Source of the DNA: CAZCEC01 sp964497615
Lineage (GTDB): Bacteria; Chloroflexota; Anaerolineae; Anaerolineales; UBA6663
DNA: 64,000 bases
NCBI GenBank assembly: GCA_964497615.1
Contig: CAZCEC010000027.1
Span: 14,133 to 78,132 of the forward strand
Reading direction: 5' to 3'
Positions within the stretch are counted from its first letter, which is position 1, and every line of letters starts with the position of its first letter. The translations under genes were made by a program, and so were the position numbers. Below are positions 9,333-17,502 of this stretch, piece by piece. The notes beneath the pieces are model-generated. The model made no database searches. It was given only the letters and a program-made list of their open reading frames with translations, and was not told the DNA's origin.

Positions 9333-10673
9333 TTAGTTCCCGGACGTCGATTCCGCCTGCGCGGCCGCCGCCGCGTCCAGGCCTTGCATCAGGTCGCCGC
9401 CGTTGACGTAGTTGATGATGGCCGCCCACTCGTCATCGCCAAACCCGGCGATGGTGTCGCCGATGTCGGGCGTGAAGCCGGACGTAGCCGCCAGGGCATC
9501 ACCGAACTTCGTCAGGGCAGCGTCGGTGTAGTTGCCGGTGGCGCCGCGGTTGGGCGAGACGCCGAACGTGGCCGCGGCCCAGTTGGCGCCGCCCAGTTCA
9601 GACGACAGGTAGGCCACCAGCGCCTTGACGGCCGCCTTGTCGCTGAAGGCCATCATCCAGTCGGCGCCGCCTTGCAGGCCCTGCGCGCCGGGGACGATGA
9701 AGAAGTCGTAGTCCACGCCATACTCCAGGTCGGGGAACTGCGTCTTCACTTCGGCGCCCGCGAAGCCCGACTGCTTGACCATCATGGCCTCGGGCGGATC
9801 GGCAAACGGCTTGTAGATGGGGTCGAGGAAGGGCGTGGACAGGGTGCCCTGCGCGCCGCCGACGGTGTAGGTCGCGTCGCTGGCCCACTTGCCATAGGTC
9901 TCGTAGGCCTGGACGACGCCCGCATCGTTGTAGGCCACGCTGCCGTCAATGATGCCATTGACGTAGTCCGGGCCTTGCTGGACGAGCAGGATGTCCTGGA
10001 TGAAGTCGGAGCCGGTCCAGCCGGTGGCATCGCCAGACTCCATGCCCATGCTCCACGGCACGTCGCCGTTGGCCACCATCTGTTCCACCAGGGCGTCGAG
10101 TTCATCCCAGGTGGTGGGCACGGCATAGCCCTTGGCCGAGAAGACCGCCGGGCTGTACCAGATCATGGTCTTGACATCGGCCTTGACGGGCAGGCCCACC
10201 CACTTGCCGTTGATGGTGCCCGGGGCCGTGAAGAAGTCGGCGTAGTTCTCGGCGTGGCCGCCGAGGGCATCCATCGCCTGAAGCTGGTCCACATACAGGT
10301 TGAGCTGGGTGACATTCCAGAAGGCAATGTCGGGCGGGTTGCCGCCCTGGACGCGGGTGTCGAGCAGGGCCTGGTCGCGGGTGCTCTCCGGCTGGAAGAC
10401 GATGCCGCAGGCATCGACCAGGGGCTGGAGGATTTGGTTTAGGGCGGCTTCTTCCGCGCCCGACCACTGGTAGATCATGCTGACCGTGTCGCCGGAGGCG
10501 GCGCCCATGCAGTCGATGCCGGTCTCGGGCATCGCGGTGGGCTCGGGGGCGGTGGTGGCCGGCGGGCTGGTGGGCTGCGGGGCCGTGGTGGAGGTGGCAG
10601 CCGGGGTACAGGCCGCCGCCAGCAGGCCCAACACCATCAGGGCCGAAAGCCAACGCCAATAGCGTTTGTTCAT
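9333..10673 (-). CDS. Sugar-binding lipoprotein of an ABC transporter
   Basis: The protein begins with a lipoprotein signal peptide whose lipobox is LLAAAC (Cys near residue 22), then a Thr/Pro-rich linker and a family 1 extracellular solute-binding fold with motifs such as VSMIYQWSGAEEAALNQIL and TWDELDALVEQM. It would be tethered outside the membrane and hand an oligosaccharide to the two permeases downstream. The ATG is preceded by AGGAGGAG at 7 nt. The neighbours point to trehalose, maltose or another alpha-glucoside as ligand, but this is inference. A 90-nt gap separates it from lacI with no second operator visible. Confidence 0.92.
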   Translation of the reverse strand: MNKRYWRWLSALMVLGLLAAACTPAATSTTAPQPTSPPATTAPEPTAMPETGIDCMGAASGDTVSMIYQWSGAEEAALNQILQPLVDACGIVFQPESTRDQALLDTRVQGGNPPDIAFWNVTQLNLYVDQLQAMDALGGHAENYADFFTAPGTINGKWVGLPVKADVKTMIWYSPAVFSAKGYAVPTTWDELDALVEQMVANGDVPWSMGMESGDATGWTGSDFIQDILLVQQGPDYVNGIIDGSVAYNDAGVVQAYETYGKWASDATYTVGGAQGTLSTPFLDPIYKPFADPPEAMMVKQSGFAGAEVKTQFPDLEYGVDYDFFIVPGAQGLQGGADWMMAFSDKAAVKALVAYLSSELGGANWAAATFGVSPNRGATGNYTDAALTKFGDALAATSGFTPDIGDTIAGFGDDEWAAIINYVNGGDLMQGLDAAAAAQAESTSGN

Positions 10674-10763
10674 CTGTTCACTCCTCCTGATTCGAATAAC
10701 TTGCGCTGCACACGATGGATGGCTGTGCGAGTCGGGCTGTGTAGGCTAGATGGTGTGACGACT

Positions 10764-11822
10764 TCACCTCCCTTCGGCAGCGCTGACGGCCAGGGGTTGC
10801 TCGGCCCCGGACGACTCGCGCACAATCAACTCGGTTTCGAGCAGCAATTGAGGGTGGCGAATCTCTTCGCCCGCCAGCCGGCGGGTGAGTAGTTCGCCGG
10901 CGCCCCAACCCAGGCCGTAGGCCGGCAGGCGCACGGTGGTGAGGGGCGGGTCGAGGTATTCGGCCATGGGCACGTCGTCGAAGCCGACCACGGCCACATC
11001 GCCGGGCACGGCGCGGCCGGCGCGGCGGAGCGCGTGCAGCGCACCGAGGGCGACGGTATCGGAGGCGACAAAGACGGCCGTGAGGCCGGGGACGGCCTCC
11101 AGCAGGGCAGTCATGGCTTCGCCGCCGCTTTGGGGGGTGAAGTTGCCATGGCGCACCCAGGCCGGGTTGAAGGGCCGGCCGGCGGCTTCGAGGGCCTGGC
11201 GGTAGCCGGCCAGGCGGTCGGCGCTGGCGGTGTAGACGGGGTCGGCGTTGGTGATCAGGCCGATCTGGCGGTGGCCGAGGTCGAGCAAGTGCTGGGTAGC
11301 GAGGGCCGCGCCGCCGCGATTGTCCACGTCCACGAAAGAGAGATTCGAGCCGGGAAGCTGACCCAACAGGACGATGGGCGCGCCGCTGGCGTGAAGGTTC
11401 CGCAGGTCATGGTCGTCGGAACGAGGGCCAGAGAGGGCGATGCCGTCCACGTGGCGCTCTTGCAGCAGGCTGGTGAAGCTGGCCGCGCCTTCCCCGGGCG
11501 GGATGGTCTCGAACAGGACTTTGTAACCTTGCTCGGAGGCGGCCTGGGCAAAGCCGTTGAGCACAGTGGGGACGAAATGGTCGGTGTAGGCCTGGTCGGG
11601 GCGCTGATGGAGGACAAAGCCCAGAACGCGGGTGCGGCCGCTGACCATGCGGCGGGCGGTAGCGTCTGGGTGATAGCCGAGGTCGGCGGCAGCCTGGAGT
11701 ACAGTGCGGCGGGTTTCGTCGCTGATGCGGATGCCAGCGACGTCGTTCAGGACAAAGGAAACCGTCGTCCTGGAGACTCCAGCCTTTTCGGCGACGTCAC
11801 GCGCGGTCGTGCGTTTCGACAT
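10764..11822 (-). CDS. LacI-family transcriptional repressor
   Basis: Residues ~5-50 form the LacI helix-turn-helix and hinge (TARDVAEKAGVSRTTVSFVL ... AADLGYHPDATARRM), followed by the periplasmic-binding-protein-like effector domain. The translation could start one codon earlier at TTG 11825, but the ATG at 11822 is standard. It is the first gene of the operon containing the sugar transporter and trehalose enzymes, and a 29-bp inverted repeat lies 15-43 nt upstream, immediately after a consensus-like promoter. It therefore very probably represses its own operon and is released by a sugar. Confidence 0.93.
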   Translation of the reverse strand: MSKRTTARDVAEKAGVSRTTVSFVLNDVAGIRISDETRRTVLQAAADLGYHPDATARRMVSGRTRVLGFVLHQRPDQAYTDHFVPTVLNGFAQAASEQGYKVLFETIPPGEGAASFTSLLQERHVDGIALSGPRSDDHDLRNLHASGAPIVLLGQLPGSNLSFVDVDNRGGAALATQHLLDLGHRQIGLITNADPVYTASADRLAGYRQALEAAGRPFNPAWVRHGNFTPQSGGEAMTALLEAVPGLTAVFVASDTVALGALHALRRAGRAVPGDVAVVGFDDVPMAEYLDPPLTTVRLPAYGLGWGAGELLTRRLAGEEIRHPQLLLETELIVRESSGAEQPLAVSAAEGR

Positions 11823-11836
11823 CAATGGTTATGGTT

Positions 11837-11865
11837 GATAACATGATTTACTAAATCGTGTTACC
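11837..11865 (-). promoter_or_regulatory. Probable LacI operator (29-bp inverted repeat)
   Basis: The arms GATAACATGATTTA and TAAATCGTGTTACC flank a central C and are complementary at 12 of 14 positions. The A/T-rich centre is unlike the surrounding high-GC DNA. It starts about 10 nt downstream of the -10 box at 11875-11880, so a bound repressor would block initiation or early elongation. No second copy was seen upstream of the binding-protein gene. Confidence 0.75.
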
Positions 11866-11874
11866 AATGCGACC

Positions 11875-11903
11875 ATAGTAAGCCGAAATGCAGGGGGAGT
11901 CAA
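11875..11903 (-). promoter_or_regulatory. Sigma-70-type promoter of the lacI-sugar-trehalose operon
   Basis: On the minus strand, TTGACT (11898-11903) and TACTAT (11875-11880) are separated by exactly 17 nt. This would start transcription near 11868, just before the operator. Confidence 0.65.
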
Positions 11904-11930
11904 TAGGTTGGCGAACTTAGAAAATACGTT

Positions 11931-13721
11931 CTAATATGCGTCCTTTAGCTCGTTGGATTCCTCGATCGCCATTTCGATGAACAGGGCGGACGACCAGCCG
12001 AAGGTGGAGGCGGCCTTGGGCGGGCCGTTGCCGGTTTCAGGTTCGTAGTACTCGTAGATGTCCTTGTCGCCCAGCATCATGTCGAGCGAGCGGCGGCGCA
12101 GCTCGCGGGCCAGATCGGCGTAGCCGGCGCGGGCCAGGCCCTCCATGAGCAGGTAGTTCACGTTGACCCAGGTGGGGCCGCGCCACATGATCTGCGACTG
12201 GTACTTGGGGTCGTCGAGGGCGACGGTGGGGACGGGGTAGCGGGGCCAAAAGGAGCTTTCGTCGGTGAGGTGGGCGATGAGGCGGTCGGCGACCTCAGGC
12301 GGCATTCGGCCGGTGAGGAGCGGAAACAGGTTAAATGGGGTGCGCACGTTGACGCGCGTGCGCTCGGGCGGGCGGCTGGCCCAAAACAACCCGGCCTGGG
12401 GGTCCCACATGTGCTGGCGCATGCGCTGGGCCATGGCGTCGGCGCGCTCGGCCCATTGGCGGGCCTCCGCGTCGAGGCCGATGGCGGCAGCCATGCGGCT
12501 GAGGGCTTCCTGCTGGAGGCACAGGTAGGTGTTCAGGTCGGGGGCTTCGACGGGCACGCCGTCGTCCCACAGGGGACTGTCGTCCAGGCCGGAGGAGTAG
12601 GGGTGAAGGTATTCGCACAGGCCGTTGCGGTCGGTGTCGTTGTAGTCGAACCACCAGTTGTTCCAGCGCACGACCGGCTCGTAGATTTCATCCAGAAATT
12701 CACGGTCGCCGTCGGTTTCGTAGAGCTTCCAGGCGGCCCAAGCCAGCAGGGGCGGCTTGGTGACGTCGGCCTCGATGGGGTGCGTGAGGTGAGTGACGGT
12801 GCCCTCGTCGTGGATGGCGTCGGGAATCATGCCATCCTCGCGCTGGTGGTCCAGCACAATGCGGATCTGGTCCTTGGCGAGGGGCATCTCGAGGTGGCGA
12901 TAAGCCAGCGCGTGAAAGAAAGCATCCCACTGCCAGACGCCGACGTAGTGCAGCTTGGAGGGCGTCATGGCCTCGCGGGTGGTGTAGAAGCGGGTGGAGA
13001 TGAGGCCGGCGCGCATGATCCACCAGGCGTAGTAATACTGGGCGCGGAGGTGCTCGGCCACGGGCGGCGCGGCAGCAAACCATTTGTGCCAGCGCTGGGC
13101 GGCGAGGTCGAAGGCGGCCTGGGCAGGGGGCATGGAACGATTGAAGCCCAAACGCGGGGTGATGTTGATCAGGACGGCGCGGGGCGCGTCGCCGGCCTCG
13201 AAGCGGAGGCGCACGTGGTGGTGACCGGCGGTTTGGGCGACGGCCTCATTTTGGGTGAGCGCGGCATTGGTGGTGTAGGCGATGTTGCGGCGGATGTCGC
13301 CGGTAAGGCGCAGCACGCCGCCGCGCCGGTCGGTCTGGCAGCGGTCCAGGTTGGCGCGGAAGGAGAGGCCGCAGGGGCCGGGCGGCAGGGCCAGGATGAG
13401 GGTCTCGGCGTCGAAAAAGGCCAGGCTGAAATCGCCGGCGGGGGTCTGGCAGTCGAGGCGGTGCGGATAGGTGGTCACTTGCAAGGGCAAAGGCTCGCCG
13501 TCGGCGCCGGTGAAGGTCCACTCGTCCACCAGGGGCGGCCGGTCGCGGTAAGCGGCCAGTTGGCCGGCCTGCTTGAACCAGCGCTCGGCCAGCCGCACCT
13601 GGAGGTGCTGGTTGGTGCGGAAGACCATCAGCCGTGAGCCGCGGTCGCTGAAGGGGACGTGGTGCAGGTCAATGCGGTTCTTGAGGAGCAAGAGATAGGG
13701 CGATTGGAAGTCAGTCAGCAT
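11931..13721 (-). CDS. (alpha/alpha)6 glycoside hydrolase, GH63/GH37-like
   Basis: The 596-residue protein has an N-terminal beta-sandwich and a C-terminal helical barrel with signatures of the trehalase/mannosylglycerate-hydrolase superfamily: GVWQWDAFFHALA, SGLDDSPLWDDGV near residue 380 with acidic residues at the expected catalytic place, QIMWRGPTWVNVNYLL, and a final FGWSSALFIEMA. No signal peptide is visible, so it should be cytoplasmic. GGAG lies 6 nt before the ATG. It lies just upstream of lacI, in the same orientation and with its own promoter. Trehalase, mannosylglycerate hydrolase or a glucosyl-oligosaccharide hydrolase are all possible; the exact substrate cannot be fixed. Confidence 0.8.
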   Translation of the reverse strand: MLTDFQSPYLLLLKNRIDLHHVPFSDRGSRLMVFRTNQHLQVRLAERWFKQAGQLAAYRDRPPLVDEWTFTGADGEPLPLQVTTYPHRLDCQTPAGDFSLAFFDAETLILALPPGPCGLSFRANLDRCQTDRRGGVLRLTGDIRRNIAYTTNAALTQNEAVAQTAGHHHVRLRFEAGDAPRAVLINITPRLGFNRSMPPAQAAFDLAAQRWHKWFAAAPPVAEHLRAQYYYAWWIMRAGLISTRFYTTREAMTPSKLHYVGVWQWDAFFHALAYRHLEMPLAKDQIRIVLDHQREDGMIPDAIHDEGTVTHLTHPIEADVTKPPLLAWAAWKLYETDGDREFLDEIYEPVVRWNNWWFDYNDTDRNGLCEYLHPYSSGLDDSPLWDDGVPVEAPDLNTYLCLQQEALSRMAAAIGLDAEARQWAERADAMAQRMRQHMWDPQAGLFWASRPPERTRVNVRTPFNLFPLLTGRMPPEVADRLIAHLTDESSFWPRYPVPTVALDDPKYQSQIMWRGPTWVNVNYLLMEGLARAGYADLARELRRRSLDMMLGDKDIYEYYEPETGNGPPKAASTFGWSSALFIEMAIEESNELKDAY

Positions 13722-13754
13722 GCACTACTCCGGGTCAGGGCTGGACGTGGGGCT

Positions 13755-13783
13755 ATCCTAATACAGGGGAAGGGAGATTTCAA
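13755..13783 (-). promoter_or_regulatory. Promoter of the glycoside hydrolase gene
   Basis: On the minus strand TTGAAA (13778-13783) and TAGGAT (13755-13760) are 17 nt apart, about 35 nt before the ATG at 13721. Confidence 0.5.
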
Positions 13784-13945
13784 CCCTGCCGGAGGAAAGG
13801 CAAAGAAGACTGGATAGGGGGCTGGCACCGATGAGGGGCGGCAGGCCTGGGTTTTCATTGTCGCTGGCTGAACCGCATTGACCGCCGGCTGGCGGGTTTC
13901 TTGCATCCCTGGGATGATTGAGACGGGTCCGGGTGGAGCTGAAAT

Positions 13946-16900
13946 GTGATGAAATCGGGCAAATTTAGCGGTCTGGGGACGCGGAGTTGGCTGGGGTTGG
14001 CGGCGCTGGCGTTTGTAGGTGTGGCGGCATTGGGGCCAGCGACGGCGGTCGCACACGCCCCAGATGGCGTCGCCCAAGTCTACGTGCTGGATACGCGCGG
14101 GAGCGAGGTGCTGGTGTTGCTGCTGCCGGAGGGCGAGCTGGCGCGGCAAGGTCCAGGCGGGGTGGAGCGCCTGGGAGTGACGGCGCTTTCGGCGCGGTAT
14201 CTGCCGGATGGGGCGGTGGCGGTGGTAGACGAGGCGTACGCGCTGTGGCGGCTGGATGGCGCGGGCCTGCATGCCTGGCTGCCGCCTGGAAGCGCCAATG
14301 CCCCTTTGTTGGTCAGCCCGGATGGAAGGTCAATCGCCTATCTGAAGCCGCTGGACCTTCTGCCCGGGGCTGAGTTCCCGCTGGGGAATGCGGTGGCGGT
14401 GCGGGACCTGGCAGGGGGCGAGGAGCGGGTGCTGCTGGCCGTGCCAGGGGTGACGGTGCAGCTCTACGGCTGGGTGGGCGATGAGCTAGTGGTGCGGGTG
14501 CCCACCTGGACCGTGAGCGCGGATGGAAAAGGGGTGGAGCCTGAGAAGAGCCTGACTCTGGCGCGGCTGGGCACGTTTGGGCCGAACGTGCCGCGCGCAG
14601 CGGCCGTGCTGCCGGCGGTGAGGGCGGGCAGTCATGTTCCCCAGACCTCACTGGATCAGCGCTACCTGGCCTACACCGGCGCGACGGGTGCAGTGGTGGC
14701 GGACCTGGCGACGGGCGAGTATGCCGTGTATGCGGGGCGGGCGACGCCGTGGTGGACCGAGAGCGGGTTGACGGCGCTGGACGGCACGGGGGCGCGCGAG
14801 GCGATGGCGTGGCAGCAGGCGGACTTTGGACCGGCGGCTGCTGCCAGCGGGCCGGTGGCGCTGCCGAGCGCCCTGGCGGACCCGAGGGTGGGGAACGGCG
14901 CAGCGCCGGGGGCGGCACAGGGCTTCCTGTTCTACCGGCCGGTGCCGCCGTTCGTGGGCGCGCGGCAGATACGGGTCTCCGCCTACTATGACCTGGACCC
15001 AGATGCGGCGGAGATTGCCGATTGGCTGGGGTGGGTGGGCTCGACCTGGATCTACGGGCGCGCCTACGATGGGCACCGGGGCACCGACTACGACNNNNNN
15101 NNNNCGACGCGGTGTACATCTCCGCGCCGGGCACCGTCTACCAGGTGACGGTGGACTGCAATAACTATTATCCGGGCGGGCCGGGCAGCTTTGGGACGCA
15201 CGTGCGCATGAGCCACGGCGTGATGGCGGACGGCAACACCTATTACACGATTTACGGGCACCTCAAATGCGACGGGGTGCAGACCGTCACCGGGGCGGTG
15301 TACACCAGCCTGCCGTCGCAGATCGGACTGATGGGCAACACCGGCTACAGCACCGGCGACCACCTGCACCTGGAGGTGCGGCGCAACGGGCAGGTGGCAG
15401 TGGATCCGTACAGCCTGGGCATCATCGGCGGGTTCCCGGCGCCGTTCAGCACGATCGGCGATGTGCAGGGCACGGTGCGCACGCCAGATGGCGCGCCGGC
15501 CGCGGGGGCGCGGATCAAGTTTTTGTATGACGGCGAGTACTACTCCGCCGTCACCGGGGCTGATGGGTACTATCGATTCAATAATCTGGACGTTGGACCG
15601 ATTACGGTTGGGGCGGCCGGGGGGGCGCGGTATGGCGTCACCAACGGCACGGTGAGCGGCGGGGCGCTGATAACCCTGCCCGATCTGGTGCTGAGCAATT
15701 GCGCAGGCACGCTCACTGGCGCGGACGGCTGTTTGGCGCGGACCTTCGACGCCGCGATCTACGTGACGGATGTTACCGTGCCCGACCCGGCGGTGTACGC
15801 TCCGGGCACGCCGCTCACCAAGACCTGGCGGCTGCGCAATGCCGGCACCACGNNNNNNNNNNCGACCTGGGGGCCGGGCTATCAATTGGCCTTCATCGCC
15901 GGGGACCAGCGCGGCGCGCCTCTGGCTATTAACGTGCCCAACACCCCGCCGGGCGGGGAGGCCGACCTGACGACGCTGCTGAACGCGCCGGCCGAGAACG
16001 GGATGCGGCGTGGCTATTGGCGGATGCGCAATGCGCAGGGGGTGTACTTTGGCTCGACGGTGTGGGTGGAGGTGAACGTCGCGCCCGCGTCGAGCTATCT
16101 GACCCTGACGGCGAACCCGCCCTCGCCCGCAGCGGCGGGCACGGTGCTGATCACGGCCACGGTGCAGGGCATGCCGGACTATCGCGCCATGCGGCTGCTG
16201 CTGGACGGGACGGTGATGGCCGAGACGACAGCCGCCAGCCTGGGCTATGCGTGGAGCACGGCGGGCTACGCGGCGGTGGAGCACAGCCTGACGGTCGAGG
16301 CGGCGACGAACGCGGACCCGGATTGGATGCACCCGGAGCGGCTGGGCAGGGTGTATCAACTGCTGGAGGAGGGCGCGGCCAATGCGGCGGGGAGCGGCGC
16401 CGCGGCGCCCGGCTGCACAGTGCAGGCGCTGCCGGGCAGCGTCGCCGGGCCGAGCTTTGCGGTGAGCTGGGCGGCCTCGGGCGGCGAGGGCGGGATTGGC
16501 GCCTACGAGGTTCAGTTTCTTGACTCGGGGCGGGGCGCATGGCGGACCTGGCTGAGCGACGTGAACAGCACCTCGGGCACGTTCACGGGGCAGGCAGGCC
16601 ACCGTTATTCCTTCCGGTGTCGCGCGACCGATGGCAGCAACCAGACGGGGAGTTTCCCCGGCGCGGGCGACACCGAAACGACGGTGGGGGGCGCGGGCGG
16701 TGGCGCTGACCTGAATGTGGCGGGACTCATCGCGGCGACCAACCCGGCGGGCGGGCTGTGGGCGCAATTGACCATCCAAAACGAAGGCGCGGCCTCGACC
16801 GGGCGCGGGTTTCTGGTGGACCTGTATCTGAACGACCCGCCCAGCGGTCCATTCGACTTTGGGGGCAGCATTTACACCTGGGTGAGCGAGCCGTTGGCAG

Positions 16901-17460
16901 CGGGGGCGACCCTGACCCTGGCCGCGCCGGTGACGCAGGGAAGCGGCGAGATCAGCGCGACCCTGTATGCGTATGTGGACTCGACGGACGTGATCGCGGA
17001 GACGGACGAGGGCGACAACGCGTTCCTGACGGGCGTGACGAACTGCTTGGCGGCCGAGGACGCCTACGAGGACGACGGCGGGCCGGCATTGGCCAAGCCC
17101 CTCAATCCGGGCAATGTGCAGGCGCACACCATCGGCGGGCCGGGCGATGAAGACTGGTTCGCGCTGGGCGTCAGCTATGGGCGCTTCTACACCCTGGTGA
17201 CCTCCGGCCTGGGGACGTGGGTGGACACGCGGCTGCGCATCGTGGGCGCGGATGGCCAGCAGGTGTTAGCCGCTAACGACGACCTGAGCGGCACCTCGCT
17301 GGCGTCGAAGCTGGGCTGGTCGCCGCCCGCGCCGGGAACTTACTACGCGGTGGTGGACAACTGGCACCCGGCGGTGGGCGGCTGCGACGCGGGTTACACC
17401 CTGAGCCTGGCGGATATTGGGGCGGGGTGGGTGGCGTTTCTGCCAATCTTGAACCGGTGA
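13946..17460 (+). CDS. Secreted multidomain M23 (LytM) peptidase, spanning two assembly gaps
   Basis: One gene is read across two 10-N gaps. It has a signal peptide, a beta-propeller-like N-terminal part (to ~residue 330), then an M23 metallopeptidase domain: HRGTDYD before the first gap supplies the HxxxD zinc ligands and GDHLHLEVRRNG the HxH motif. These are followed by a carboxypeptidase-regulatory-like domain, an NBR1-type Ig-like domain (KTWRLRNAGTT ... WGPGYQLAF), a fibronectin-like region, a CARDB domain and a C-terminal PPC domain, ending FLPILNR. It probably cleaves cell-wall peptides or remodels the envelope. The reading frame changes across the first gap, which the unknown gap length explains. 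GTG 13946 and ATG 13949 are both possible; GGAG sits 7-10 nt upstream. Confidence 0.82.
15095..15104. other. Assembly gap (10 N) inside the M23 domain
   Basis: The two sides are in different frames with exactly 10 bases between them. The left flank ends in CGAC and the right flank begins with CGAC, so the contig ends may overlap, or a short loop of the M23 domain is missing. Confidence 0.95.
15853..15862. other. Assembly gap (10 N) inside the NBR1-like domain
   Basis: The left flank ends ACCACG and the right flank begins CGACCTGG. Merging the shared CG gives NAGTTTWGPGY, the spacing expected for this domain, so probably no sequence is missing. Confidence 0.95.
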
Positions 17461-17502
17461 GGGGCGCGTGCGGCGCGGTAGGGCTGGGGTAGAATCCACG
17501 GC

